Shown piece by piece: positions 1 through 8,286 of a stretch of 47,118 bases of DNA (the stretch's first letter is position 1; each line of letters opens with the position of its first letter). A program made the position numbers and the translations under genes. The stretch spans positions 1-47,118 of the forward strand of contig JBAZGS010000009.1 in the NCBI GenBank assembly GCA_041652755.1. The letters run 5' to 3'. The notes beneath the pieces were generated by a model. The model saw nothing but the letters and a program-made list of their open reading frames with translations. It made no database searches and was not told the origin of the DNA. Source of the stretch: JAQTTT01 sp041652755 (GTDB taxonomy: Archaea > Nanobdellota > Nanobdellia > Tiddalikarchaeales > Tiddalikarchaeaceae).

Positions 1-1
1 C

Positions 2-832
2 TGCAGGCTAAAAGAAAAAGTGGAAGACCCTGAAATACTGAAACATCCTGAAAGCATAAGGTTTTGCGGATTCCAAGTAGTCACAACTAACCTCCCCCAA
101 TGCGCATACAAAGCAGGCAAAGGAAACGTGGAAGGATGCATAAAAGAACTCTACAAAACAATGGATATAGTGGTAAAAGCACACCTGGAAAAAAAAGCAT
201 TCACCAAAGAATTAATGTCCTCTCCAGGAATGCCTTTATGGCAAATAGGAAAAAACTCAGCAGACGGAAAACCCTACGTTGACATAGAAAAAAGCACATA
301 TATTTTCGGGCTAATAGGCTTAAATGAATGCGTGAAATTCTTAACAGACGAATCCTTGCACACTAGCGAAAAAGCCTATAAATTAGGATTAAAGATAATT
401 TCAAACATGTATTTAAGGATAAAAGAATACGAAAAAAAATACGGATTAAAATTCAGCCTAGAAGAAACGCCAGCAGAAGGATGCAGCTTAAGGTTTGCTA
501 AACTAGATTTAAAGAACTACCCTGAAAGCAAAGGAATAGTAAGAGGAGACTATAAAAACTCTGAAGTTTATTATACTAATAGCATACACTTTGAAGCCGA
601 TGCAGACATAGACATATTTGAAAGAATAGAAAAACAAGGAAAATTCAACAGCTTAATTGAAAGCGGCTCAATAACTCACATATTCATAGGGGAATACAGG
701 CCAAGCAAAGAAGCTATTTATTCCCTTATTCAAAAAACTTGGGAGAAAACGCAAAGCTCCCAATTAACAATAAGCCCTGAATTTACAATATGCAGGGATT
801 GCGGAAAAATAAGCGAAGGATATAAAAGGTGA
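2..832 (+). CDS. nrdD: Anaerobic ribonucleoside-triphosphate reductase, C-terminal part of the catalytic barrel (5' end outside window)
   Basis: This is the class III ribonucleotide reductase, which makes deoxynucleotides from NTPs without oxygen. The frame is open to the left edge, so the start lies outside the window; the GTG at 20 is only an internal codon. The visible part carries family-typical stretches such as GFQVVTTNLPQ and SLRFAKLD. It ends with CRDCGK (Cys codons at 791 and 800), the first half of the family's four-Cys zinc site, and stops at TGA 830-832. The second zinc pair and the glycyl-radical loop, normally on the same chain, are in the next ORF, one frame over. The gene is therefore split, frameshifted or recoded; see the next entry. 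A glutaredoxin and nrdG follow in the same direction. The family call is secure; the broken end is the odd part. Confidence 0.93.
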   Translation, partial: CRLKEKVEDPEILKHPESIRFCGFQVVTTNLPQCAYKAGKGNVEGCIKELYKTMDIVVKAHLEKKAFTKELMSSPGMPLWQIGKNSADGKPYVDIEKSTYIFGLIGLNECVKFLTDESLHTSEKAYKLGLKIISNMYLRIKEYEKKYGLKFSLEETPAEGCSLRFAKLDLKNYPESKGIVRGDYKNSEVYYTNSIHFEADADIDIFERIEKQGKFNSLIESGSITHIFIGEYRPSKEAIYSLIQKTWEKTQSSQLTISPEFTICRDCGKISEGYKR

Positions 833-836
833 TAAA
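824..836 (+). promoter_or_regulatory. Shine-Dalgarno-like site or recoding context between the two nrdD parts
   Basis: The sequence AAAAGGTGATAAA precedes the ATG at 837. AGGTGAT resembles a ribosome binding site at suitable spacing. The same bases contain the upstream stop codon in the context AGG TGA, where skipping one base would join the two frames. The sequence alone does not decide between reinitiation and frameshifting. Confidence 0.4.
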
Positions 837-1040
837 ATGACAAATAATAGCCCAAGATGTAAACATTGCGGAAGCACAAATGTCTATGGAATAAGCAGAG
901 TAGTAGGATTTTTCAGCAAAATAGAAGACTGGAACAAAAGCAAAAAAGCTGAATTCAATGACAGGCAAAAAGGAAATTATTCTATAGAAAAAAAAGAAGA
1001 AAAAATAACTCAAAAAGAATGCATATCAATAGAGGAATAA
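837..1040 (+). CDS. nrdD: Glycyl-radical domain of anaerobic ribonucleotide reductase as a separate 67-residue ORF
   Basis: This short ORF is the missing C-terminus of NrdD. CKHCGS (Cys codons at 858 and 867) is the second half of the zinc site, and RVVGFFSK carries the expected radical glycine (Gly24, codon 906-908). WNKSKKAEFNDRQKGNY is the usual family tail. It lies +1 relative to the upstream frame, and its ATG is 4 bases past the upstream stop. AGGTGAT just before the ATG could act as a ribosome binding site and would support separate translation. Alternatives are a one-base sequencing or assembly error, a genuine mutation, or programmed +1 frameshifting at AGG TGA. The frame stays open upstream of the ATG through GAT AAA, so a frameshift product would be continuous. 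The next gene starts immediately after its stop. Confidence 0.88.
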   Translation: MTNNSPRCKHCGSTNVYGISRVVGFFSKIEDWNKSKKAEFNDRQKGNYSIEKKEEKITQKECISIEE

Positions 1041-1289
1041 ATGAAAATCAAAATATTTACCCAACCCAATTGCCCTAACTGCCCAGCAGCAAAACTATTA
1101 GGCCAAGAATTGCTCAAAGGAGGAGCAGATGTTGAATTTTATGACATAAAAACTCCAGAAGGATTAACAGAAAGCATAATGCATAATATTTTAAGCACTC
1201 CAAGCGTACTAATCTTAAACGATGAGGAAATAATAGCAGAATTCTTATCCCAAACACCTAAAATTGAAGAGGTAAAAAAATGGTTATAA
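1041..1289 (+). CDS. Glutaredoxin/thioredoxin-like redox protein
   Basis: An 82-residue thioredoxin-fold protein with an N-terminal Cys11-Pro-Asn-Cys14 redox motif after a short beta strand (KIKIFTQP). It also has the cis-Pro region typical of the fold (STPSVLIL). Its length fits the small NrdH/glutaredoxin-like proteins. It starts at the base after the glycyl-radical ORF stop and overlaps the nrdG start by 10 bases, so the genes are almost certainly co-transcribed and coupled. From position and fold, I infer that it supplies reducing equivalents to the anaerobic reductase or its activase. Its true partner is not shown by the sequence. Confidence 0.85.
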   Translation: MKIKIFTQPNCPNCPAAKLLGQELLKGGADVEFYDIKTPEGLTESIMHNILSTPSVLILNDEEIIAEFLSQTPKIEEVKKWL

Positions 1290-1966
1290 TAAAAGATGTA
1301 TTAGAAAGCAGCTTCATAGACTATCCGAAAAAAATATCAATGGTAATCTTCACAGCAGGATGCAACTTCAGATGCCATTACTGCCATAACCCTGAACTAG
1401 TTAATCCTGAGCTTCCTTTCATGGCAGAAGATAAAGTGCTTAAAAAAATAGAATCAAAAAAAGAATGGGTAGATGGAATAGTAATAACTGGAGGAGAGCC
1501 AACGCTTCATAAAGACTTGCCAGAGTTTATCAAAAAAATAAAAAAAATGGGACTAATGATAAAGCTAGACACAAACGGAACAAACCCTGAAATGCTAAAA
1601 AAATTAATAGACGAGAAATTAGTAGACTATATAGCAATGGATGTAAAAGCCCCCCTTGAAGAATACTCAAAAATAACCTGCACTGAATTTGACACTAACC
1701 TAATAAAACAAAGCATTGAAATAATAAAAACTTCAGGAATAGACTACGAATTCAGGACAACAATACTTCCAAAATTAATCAAAGAAGAAGACATACTAAA
1801 AATAGGATACTTGCTGAACGGAGCCAAAGTATTGGCACTTCAAACATTCAAGAATGAAAAAACCCTGGATGCTGAATACCAAACGCAGCCAAGCTACTTA
1901 AAGCCGCAAATGGAGCATTTCAGCAGAATAATAAAACCCTTTATCAAAAACGTAATCTCAAGATAA
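1280..1966 (+). CDS. nrdG: Anaerobic ribonucleotide reductase activating protein, radical SAM
   Basis: A 228-residue radical-SAM enzyme. The CxxxCxxC cluster motif is Cys28, Cys32 and Cys35 (GCNFRCHYCHNPEL), and VITGGEPTL matches the SAM-binding GGE motif. The family role is to generate the glycyl radical on NrdD using S-adenosylmethionine and a [4Fe-4S] cluster. It is longer than E. coli NrdG and resembles the archaeal/bacterial 'activating protein' subfamily with extra C-terminal sequence. It overlaps the upstream glutaredoxin gene by 10 bases. Its 3' end overlaps the convergent CorA-like gene by 23 bases. The start ATG at 1280 precedes the conserved FIDYP segment by a normal distance. Confidence 0.92.
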   Translation: MVIIKDVLESSFIDYPKKISMVIFTAGCNFRCHYCHNPELVNPELPFMAEDKVLKKIESKKEWVDGIVITGGEPTLHKDLPEFIKKIKKMGLMIKLDTNGTNPEMLKKLIDEKLVDYIAMDVKAPLEEYSKITCTEFDTNLIKQSIEIIKTSGIDYEFRTTILPKLIKEEDILKIGYLLNGAKVLALQTFKNEKTLDAEYQTQPSYLKPQMEHFSRIIKPFIKNVISR

Positions 1967-2843
1967 AATAAGAGCCAATTGATAATACAACAGTTAGCCC
2001 TAAAATTTCAAAAAAAGACAAAGGAGGAAGATTGACATTCATCCCAAAAAATCCGCTAATAATGCTAGGAATAATAAGCAAAGAACCAATAATAGTCAGC
2101 TTGTAAATAGTGTTGTTTGTGTCAAAATTAATTGCAGACATGTAACTATTATTAATGCTGTTAATAAACTCCCTTAAGCTTTCGCAGCTGTCAAGCAAAT
2201 ACAAAAACCTGTCCTGAATATGCTCACCAAAATACTTAAGATTCAAAAATGAAATCTTATCCTCTAAGATTTCATTAATAACCTCCAAGTCACTTTTCAA
2301 AATCTTTGACAAATAATATAAATTATCCTTTATTTCATTGTTTTCAAACAAAAACAGCTTATTCTTCTTGCTTAAAAAAATAAGCTTCTCTTTCTCCTCT
2401 AATTTATCTTCTAATTTATTAAGAACCAAAACGCTTCTTTCAACCAACCTGTCAAGAATGAACGAAAAAAGATTAGTAATTCCTAATATTCCTTTAGACT
2501 TAACAACGCTTCTGAAAATATCATCAATGATTTCGCTCTTATTGTCAACAATGGAAATAATCCTTTTTTTTGAAATAATGAACGTAACCTGCAAAATCTC
2601 GCTTTTTTTCTTAGGAAAACTTAAAACCACAACGCTAAAATCCTCAAATTTAATAATATTAGACCTTTGCTCCTCCAATAAATCATCAATGATAGAATTA
2701 TCAGCATTCAAGATTTTTTTAAGCTCAAAGTTTATCATAGGCTCATTTTTTTCAAAACTAAGCCACATGACAGAAGAATTATTCAAATAATCACCCTCAA
2801 AAATTTCAGCAATCCCTTCCTTAAAAACAATGCACTTAACCAT
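1944..2843 (-). CDS. corA: CorA-like divalent cation (Mg2+) transporter
   Basis: A 299-residue protein with a long charged cytoplasmic part and two C-terminal membrane helices (about residues 248-266 and 278-296). The first helix ends in GFFGMN (GMN at 267-269), the signature at the pore mouth of CorA channels. The family forms pentamers that import Mg2+ or Co2+ at the cytoplasmic membrane. The N-terminal domain is poorly conserved, as is usual for divergent members, so ion specificity cannot be stated. The gene is convergent with nrdG (23-base overlap) and divergent from the DUF123 gene at 2880. The 36-base gap before its start contains an AT-rich TATA-like element. Confidence 0.85.
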   Translation of the reverse strand: MVKCIVFKEGIAEIFEGDYLNNSSVMWLSFEKNEPMINFELKKILNADNSIIDDLLEEQRSNIIKFEDFSVVVLSFPKKKSEILQVTFIISKKRIISIVDNKSEIIDDIFRSVVKSKGILGITNLFSFILDRLVERSVLVLNKLEDKLEEKEKLIFLSKKNKLFLFENNEIKDNLYYLSKILKSDLEVINEILEDKISFLNLKYFGEHIQDRFLYLLDSCESLREFINSINNSYMSAINFDTNNTIYKLTIIGSLLIIPSIISGFFGMNVNLPPLSFFEILGLTVVLSIGSYFILRLRF

Positions 2844-2879
2844 AGAATAATAAAGCCTCTGAGTATTTTTAAATATTTA
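2844..2879. promoter_or_regulatory. Divergent promoter region, corA and DUF123 genes
   Basis: This 36-base gap separates two divergent start codons and contains TATTTTTAAATATTTA. Read on the minus strand, TTTAAAAATA is placed 25-30 bases before the corA-like start, as expected for an archaeal TATA box. No separate element for the plus-strand gene can be distinguished. Confidence 0.45.
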
Positions 2880-3236
2880 ATGAAAGGAATATACATTCTG
2901 AAATTAAACCTGAAAAAAAATCAGGAAATAATGATTGGAAAATTAGGAAAAATATTTTTTGAAAAAGGCAGCTACTACTATGTTGGCTCAAGCCAGAATA
3001 ATATTGAAAAAAGAATAGAAAGGCATTTTTCAAAGGAAAAAAAGCTTCACTGGCACATAGATTACTTAACAACCAACCCTGCATTTGAAGCAATAAGCGC
3101 TGAAAAATTCATCAACTGCCCAAAAGAAAAAGAATGCCAAAAAGCCAAAGAATTTCTAAAAAAATATGAGCCAATAAAAGGATTCGGATGCTCGGACTGC
3201 AAATGCGTAAGCCACTTATTTTACTATAAAGAATGA
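2880..3236 (+). CDS. DUF123 / Uri-type GIY-YIG-like nuclease protein
   Basis: A 118-residue protein matching the archaeal DUF123 family, which is related to GIY-YIG endonucleases. The GIY-YIG-like core is visible as GIYILKL near residue 3 and YYYVGSS near residue 38. HWHIDYL follows mid-protein, and the C-terminus has the family-typical GFGCSDCKCVSHLFYY. Cellular function is not established for the family; a nucleic-acid role is inferred from the fold. The gene overlaps the convergent Na+/Ca2+ exchanger gene by 21 bases. The full expected length is present. Confidence 0.85.
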   Translation: MKGIYILKLNLKKNQEIMIGKLGKIFFEKGSYYYVGSSQNNIEKRIERHFSKEKKLHWHIDYLTTNPAFEAISAEKFINCPKEKECQKAKEFLKKYEPIKGFGCSDCKCVSHLFYYKE

Positions 3237-4148
3237 CAAGATGTAAAAGATTACAAGCAATAACCCGCTTTTTCTGTCAAGCTTTTTGTTAAAAATCATC
3301 ATTACAAAAATCATTGACAACACTATTATAAAATAATTAAAAGCAGGGATTATTAAGTCAATATTCATAGTGCTTCCCTTAAAAAAAGCGCCAAGCCCAA
3401 TGCCCAAATCAAGATTAGTTATAACGCTTCCGAACAAGTTGCCAACAAAAAGGTCATACTCCTTCTTTTTTAAAGCACTAAGCCCAACAAAGAATTCAGG
3501 CATGCTGGTTCCAATGCTCACCAAAAAAAAGCTAATCAAGAACCTAGGAACATTAAAAATATCAGACAAAGTAACAACCGAATTGATAAAAACAACAGAG
3601 CTAAGAATAACTCCAGCCAAGCTTATCAATAAAATAAACGCATACTTGAATTTTTTAGCAAAAATAACAATAGTAGTAGTTTCCTGAACATATTCTTTTG
3701 AAACCATTCTCTTGTTCATCAAATAATAAAGCGCAAAATAAACAAAAATTAAAATGATTCCATTAACCCTTGAAATAGAGCCTTTCTCAATAATGGAATA
3801 AGCTAATAAAACCCCCAGCATTGAGCAAACACTAAGAACAATAACATTTTTTCTGTCAAAAGTAGCAGCACCCCTAATAAGAAGAAGCAATCCAGCACCA
3901 AGAGTGAACATAGTCATAGAACTGCCAATCATGTTTCCAATTCCAATATTGCTGTAACCCATAACTGAAGAAACAATTGAATTAGTAATCTCAGGCATGC
4001 TGGTTCCAACAGCAATAGCAATAATTCCAATAAGCATAGGAGAAACACGCAGAATCTCACCCAATTTAACAGAATAATTGACAACAACAGGGCTTATGAG
4101 CAAAAGTCCAGCGAGTCCAGCAAAAAAACCTAAAATACTCAAAATCAT
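3216..4148 (-). CDS. Sodium/calcium exchanger family protein (CaCA)
   Basis: A 310-residue polytopic membrane protein with about ten hydrophobic helices. It contains both inverted alpha-repeats of the CaCA antiporter superfamily. GTSMPEITNSIVSS followed by GNMIGSS is in the first half, and GTSMPEFFVGLSALKKKEYD followed by GNLFGS is in the second. The acidic residue in each GTSxPE motif is the conserved ion ligand. The family exchanges Na+ or H+ for Ca2+ across the cytoplasmic membrane; the exact coupling cannot be read here. The length is close to bacterial YrbG. The gene is convergent with the DUF123 gene and divergent from the U32 gene. Confidence 0.92.
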   Translation of the reverse strand: MILSILGFFAGLAGLLLISPVVVNYSVKLGEILRVSPMLIGIIAIAVGTSMPEITNSIVSSVMGYSNIGIGNMIGSSMTMFTLGAGLLLLIRGAATFDRKNVIVLSVCSMLGVLLAYSIIEKGSISRVNGIILIFVYFALYYLMNKRMVSKEYVQETTTIVIFAKKFKYAFILLISLAGVILSSVVFINSVVTLSDIFNVPRFLISFFLVSIGTSMPEFFVGLSALKKKEYDLFVGNLFGSVITNLDLGIGLGAFFKGSTMNIDLIIPAFNYFIIVLSMIFVMMIFNKKLDRKSGLLLVIFYILSFFIVK

Positions 4149-4215
4149 TAATGAAAAATAAGGTTTTAAGATTTTAAAAATCTTTTAAAAGATAACTGCT
4201 TAAAATTAATCCATA
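4149..4215. promoter_or_regulatory. Divergent promoter region with a 17-base palindrome
   Basis: The gap between the exchanger and U32 genes holds AAGATTTTAAAAATCTT at 4168-4184, a perfect 8+8 palindrome around one base. TTTTAAAAG follows. The palindrome overlaps the likely TATA region, so it may be an operator or may simply be a symmetrical AT-rich promoter. Confidence 0.4.
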
Positions 4216-5391
4216 ATGATTGAATTATTAGCCCCATGCCATGATTGGGCAACACTCAAAGCAGCAATAGATTCAGGAGCGAACGCTATATACTTTGGAA
4301 TAGACTCATTAAACATGAGGCTTAACGCAAAAAACTTCAAAATAACTGATTTAACAAAAATAAGCAATCTTTGCCATGAAAAAAAAGTGCGCGCATACTT
4401 AGCGCTTAATTCAATAATTTATGAAAGCGAACTGAAAAAATCAGAGAATATTATAAAAAAATCAAAGCTTGCAAACATTGATGCAGTAATAATCCAAGAC
4501 TTATCACTAATCCCTATCATGAAAAAACATAAAATGAAATTCCATATTAGCACGCAAGCAAGCGTATCAAATAGCCTAGCAGCAAATGAGTACAAAAAAT
4601 TAGGGGCTAGCCGAGTAATACTAGCAAGAGAAGTGAGCCTGAATGACTTGAATAAAATTGTTAAAAACTCCAAAATTGACATTGAAGTCTTCATTCACGG
4701 AGCAATGTGCGCATCAATCTCAGGAAGATGCTTTTTATCAGGAGCAATGTACCAGAAAAGCGCCAACAGAGGAGAATGCATGCAGCCATGCAGGCAAGAA
4801 TGGCAAGTGAAAAATAAATACGGCAACCTAATCTATGACAATGAAAGATTCATGAACGCGAAAGACTTATGCACAATAGAATTTTTAGACAAAATAATAA
4901 AAACAGGAGTTAAAAGCCTTAAAATTGAAGGAAGAATGAAAGATGCAAACTATGTCTCAACAGTTGTGAAAATATATAGAGATGCAATAGATAATTATGA
5001 CAAGAAAAAAGTCAAAGATTGGCTTAAACAATTAAGCAGCGTATACAACAGGGGTTTTAGCACAGGATTTTACCTAAGCAAACCCTCAACTAAAGACATA
5101 GAGTATGAAAAAGAAGGAAGCGTGTCAAAAACCAAGAAAGTATCAGTAGGAGTAGTTAAAAATTATTACCCAAAAATACAGGTAGCAGAAATGCTTCTGA
5201 ATCATAGCGCACTAAAACTAGGGGATGAATTAATCATCCAAGGAAAAACAACATATATTAAACAAACAGTTAAGTCAATGCAAATAAGCAAAAAAGATGT
5301 TTTAAAAGCAAACAAAGGCCAAAGAGTTGCTGTGAAAATCGGGCAAACATGCAGAAAAAACGACCAAGTATTCAAATTAAACAATATTTAA
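4216..5391 (+). CDS. U32 family protein (peptidase U32 / RNA hydroxylase type)
   Basis: A 391-residue member of family U32, recognised from the start (ELLAPCHDWATLKAAIDSGANAIYFG) and the signature segment EVFIHGAMCASISGRCFLSG. Four conserved cysteines are present at residues 165, 172, 188 and 192. In characterised relatives (UbiU/UbiV) equivalent cysteines bind a [4Fe-4S] cluster. Some relatives (TrhP, RlhA) hydroxylate tRNA or rRNA using prephenate-derived chemistry; older annotations call the family collagenase-like peptidases. An RNA-modification role is plausible, but the substrate is unknown. The C-terminal beta domain is present and the length is normal. It is transcribed divergently from the exchanger gene. 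Confidence 0.88.
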   Translation: MIELLAPCHDWATLKAAIDSGANAIYFGIDSLNMRLNAKNFKITDLTKISNLCHEKKVRAYLALNSIIYESELKKSENIIKKSKLANIDAVIIQDLSLIPIMKKHKMKFHISTQASVSNSLAANEYKKLGASRVILAREVSLNDLNKIVKNSKIDIEVFIHGAMCASISGRCFLSGAMYQKSANRGECMQPCRQEWQVKNKYGNLIYDNERFMNAKDLCTIEFLDKIIKTGVKSLKIEGRMKDANYVSTVVKIYRDAIDNYDKKKVKDWLKQLSSVYNRGFSTGFYLSKPSTKDIEYEKEGSVSKTKKVSVGVVKNYYPKIQVAEMLLNHSALKLGDELIIQGKTTYIKQTVKSMQISKKDVLKANKGQRVAVKIGQTCRKNDQVFKLNNI

Positions 5392-5416
5392 AAATAATGA
5401 ATTAATAAAGAAGAAT

Positions 5417-8281
5417 ATGGCTGAAGAAACTGAATTTGAAAGGCAACAAGAAATATTAACTGAAATTACTGAAAAATTAAAAGAAAATAAGTTATTAATC
5501 AAAGACGGAGACAAATCAAAGCTTGATTTAAAAAAATTCAACAAAAATTTAACATTAGCATCAGAAAATCTAGGAAGCATTGTTCCAAATATTATTGAAG
5601 TAAGCAAAGAGCAAGTTGCATTGGTAAATAACGGATTAGAGGGAACAATCAATTTCATAAGAGCATTTCAAACATTCAACACTGCCTTCGCAGTATTTGT
5701 AGAAAAACCTGAGATATTTGAACAAAACTATAAAGGAAGAATAACTGAGCTTGAAAATCTTGAAGAAAAATTAATCAAAGATGTTGGAGATAATCTTTCA
5801 AACCTTGATGAAATGCTTTCAGAGACATTCAAAGAAGTTGCTGTTTATTACACTGCTCTTGCAAACATTATTTATTCAGAAGATGAAGGTGGATTCATAA
5901 CAGGGCATTATAGAAGAAGCTCTAAATTAAAAGATAAAATGAAAAATATTTACGAAAGAAAAGATACTTCAAAAACATTTGTCATGAAAAAATCATTAGG
6001 ACTTGTTCAAATAATACAATCTTTAGTTGATATTAAAAAAGATATTAAGACTATAAAACTTGAAGATGGAAAAGAAATGAAAGAATATTATATAACTACA
6101 AGCTCTAAAGATAAAGATGCAAAGATAAAAGTGGATATTGATATTATAGATGCACTGAAAAATATAAGTGGTGAATTAATCAATTCTTTAAATAATGCAG
6201 GATTATTCATTAAAGATGAAAATGACAAGATACAAATCATTAAAACAAAAGCTTTGCAGCAAAGATATGTATCCCAAAGTGGTAAAAAAGCTGTAGAAAA
6301 CATACTTGAAAACCTGAAAAAACATAAAAAAATAACAGAATTCTTTAAAAATAATTTTGAAAAAATAAAACAACTTAAAAAAGTAGAAGTAAAAGAAAAT
6401 GAAAAAGCAAAATTACATGAAGCATTAGTATTAGAAATGCATGAAGGAGATAATGCTAAAAAAGTCAGCGATAAGATAATAAAAAATCAGATGGATTTAA
6501 TAATAGAAGTTGTGAATGCTTTTGGATCAGTAATAAGCCTATGGGGAGACCAAGTAACTAATGAAATAAGCATAGCACAAGTTGCTGACAAAGCAGTTAT
6601 TTCAATTGACAAACTTTCCCAAGTTCAAATAAAATCGGGAATAGAAAATGAAGATTTATTGGTTGCAAAGAAAGCTCAAGCTGCAATAAGCAAAACATGC
6701 AGTTATGCCAAAGAACTAAAAAATGTTGGAAAAGTTATGCAAATGCTTCTTCAAAGGGTAAAATCTTTGCTTTCATATAACAAGGGATTAGAGTCCCAAA
6801 TTAAGCAATTTTACAGCGGAAATAAAGAAATGCAAAATTATCGTAATTCAAAATTAAAGGAAATAAAAAAATTGATGTATGAAAGATACCCTCAAGTTTC
6901 CAAACAAGTTTCAAAAACAATTGAAACTTTTAATGATAAAATAAAATATTTAGCAGACAAAAAAAACAATAGCGGAAATGACAAATTCTTTAACAAAATA
7001 ATTGAAAACTATATAAGAATAAGGTCAAGCATAATAAATAGCAACAAATTAATCAAAGAAAAAACATCATTAATTGAAAATGATGTGAGTAAATTTTCTG
7101 AATCCTGCATTGCTTTAGGAAAATCACTAGATAAATCAGATGACCAAACTGATAATTTTTATGATACTTTTATAAAATTAAAAGAAACCTATAATGATGA
7201 TTTTAAAATATATCTCTCAATGTCTGATGATTATAGGGAGTTCATAAAAGGATTAAGCCCAATGCTAGATTTAATGAGATACATGATTTCAATGGAAAAA
7301 CAATTAGGCCAGCAAAAAATAGAACTAAAAGTTATAAACCAATCTTTAAAAGCATTCACTCTTATTTTTGAAGAAAATAAAAAGATTCAAAAAGAAGAAG
7401 CACAGCTTGACAAGGAACTCTTTAAAATGATGAAAGACTTAGGCTTGTCAGAAAAGGATTATTATAAAGAATATAAAAAACAGCTTGGAGATCTAAAAAA
7501 CATGCTTGAAGATCTTGAAGAAGAAGTAAAAGATTATTTTAAAGATGCTGAGCAAAAAACAAGCGAAGCATATAAATTAGCAAATAATTGGATAGGTTCA
7601 TTTGAAGTTAATTTCAAAGATTATAATGACAAATTAAAATCTTTAAATATAGGATTTTTTGAAAAATTATTCAAAACCCAAAGCTATAAAGACAAAGACT
7701 TCTGGCAAGAGCTAAAAGTAGTAAAAAAATCATTTGATTCAATGGACAATCATATTTCAAAACTTTCAAAAATGAATCTTAAACCTGGAAATGATGTTCC
7801 ACAATTCTGCAAATTCTCAGTTACTTTTGTAAACGAAATGATGAAAGGGTATGAAGAATTAATAATTGAAGTTGCAAGAATACTTGGAATCATGAACATT
7901 GTAAATGAGAATTTATCAAAAATACAAGGAACAAACATTAAGGATTTTAAAAATATGATAAAATTGATAAAAGAATATAATGAAAAACTTGAAAATTTGG
8001 AAAAAAATACTAAAAATTTAGAAGAGTTTGAACAATTAAATGTTGATAAGATTTTAGACATTATCCAACATTTCACCGATTTTTCAAAACTTTCAGACAC
8101 TTCAAAGGATTATTTAAAGGATTTGGATGAAGCTAAGGATGATATAAAATCTTTAATAAATAATTTAAGAAACAACTTGCTTGTATTTTACACAACTTAT
8201 TTGACCAAAGTATTGCCTTTTGGTAAAGAAAAAAATAATTACAAAAAAATCTATGAAGAAGCAAAATCTAAGATTGAATAA
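5417..8281 (+). CDS. 954-residue coiled-coil protein of unknown function
   Basis: I do not recognise this protein. It is acidic and basic throughout, rich in Lys, Glu, Asp, Leu and Ile, and has long heptad-like stretches. No signal peptide or convincing membrane helix is visible, and there is no Walker A motif, so it does not look like an SMC or Rad50 ATPase. Cysteines are very rare. The start ATG at 5417 follows the U32 stop by 25 bases. The stop is 5 bases before the CMP kinase ATG, so those two are probably co-transcribed. It resembles in style, but not obviously in sequence, the two large coiled-coil proteins at 27462-31628. A cytoplasmic structural or scaffold role is only a guess. Confidence 0.8.
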   Translation: MAEETEFERQQEILTEITEKLKENKLLIKDGDKSKLDLKKFNKNLTLASENLGSIVPNIIEVSKEQVALVNNGLEGTINFIRAFQTFNTAFAVFVEKPEIFEQNYKGRITELENLEEKLIKDVGDNLSNLDEMLSETFKEVAVYYTALANIIYSEDEGGFITGHYRRSSKLKDKMKNIYERKDTSKTFVMKKSLGLVQIIQSLVDIKKDIKTIKLEDGKEMKEYYITTSSKDKDAKIKVDIDIIDALKNISGELINSLNNAGLFIKDENDKIQIIKTKALQQRYVSQSGKKAVENILENLKKHKKITEFFKNNFEKIKQLKKVEVKENEKAKLHEALVLEMHEGDNAKKVSDKIIKNQMDLIIEVVNAFGSVISLWGDQVTNEISIAQVADKAVISIDKLSQVQIKSGIENEDLLVAKKAQAAISKTCSYAKELKNVGKVMQMLLQRVKSLLSYNKGLESQIKQFYSGNKEMQNYRNSKLKEIKKLMYERYPQVSKQVSKTIETFNDKIKYLADKKNNSGNDKFFNKIIENYIRIRSSIINSNKLIKEKTSLIENDVSKFSESCIALGKSLDKSDDQTDNFYDTFIKLKETYNDDFKIYLSMSDDYREFIKGLSPMLDLMRYMISMEKQLGQQKIELKVINQSLKAFTLIFEENKKIQKEEAQLDKELFKMMKDLGLSEKDYYKEYKKQLGDLKNMLEDLEEEVKDYFKDAEQKTSEAYKLANNWIGSFEVNFKDYNDKLKSLNIGFFEKLFKTQSYKDKDFWQELKVVKKSFDSMDNHISKLSKMNLKPGNDVPQFCKFSVTFVNEMMKGYEELIIEVARILGIMNIVNENLSKIQGTNIKDFKNMIKLIKEYNEKLENLEKNTKNLEEFEQLNVDKILDIIQHFTDFSKLSDTSKDYLKDLDEAKDDIKSLINNLRNNLLVFYTTYLTKVLPFGKEKNNYKKIYEEAKSKIE

Positions 8282-8286
8282 AAACA

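Noticed and set aside
830..832. TGA read as selenocysteine in nrdD
   Set aside because: Reading through TGA leads into the wrong frame, whereas the matching NrdD sequence resumes one base over. No selenocysteine insertion element was recognised.
2338..2790. 150-residue plus-strand frame opposite the CorA-like gene
   Set aside because: It mirrors an AT-rich coding gene, has a Ser/Leu/Phe-rich composition typical of antisense frames, and lacks a promoter or ribosome binding site.
5417..8281. SMC or Rad50-like ATPase identity for the 954-residue coiled-coil protein
   Set aside because: No Walker A, Walker B or signature motif is present at either end, and no hinge-like globular centre is evident.
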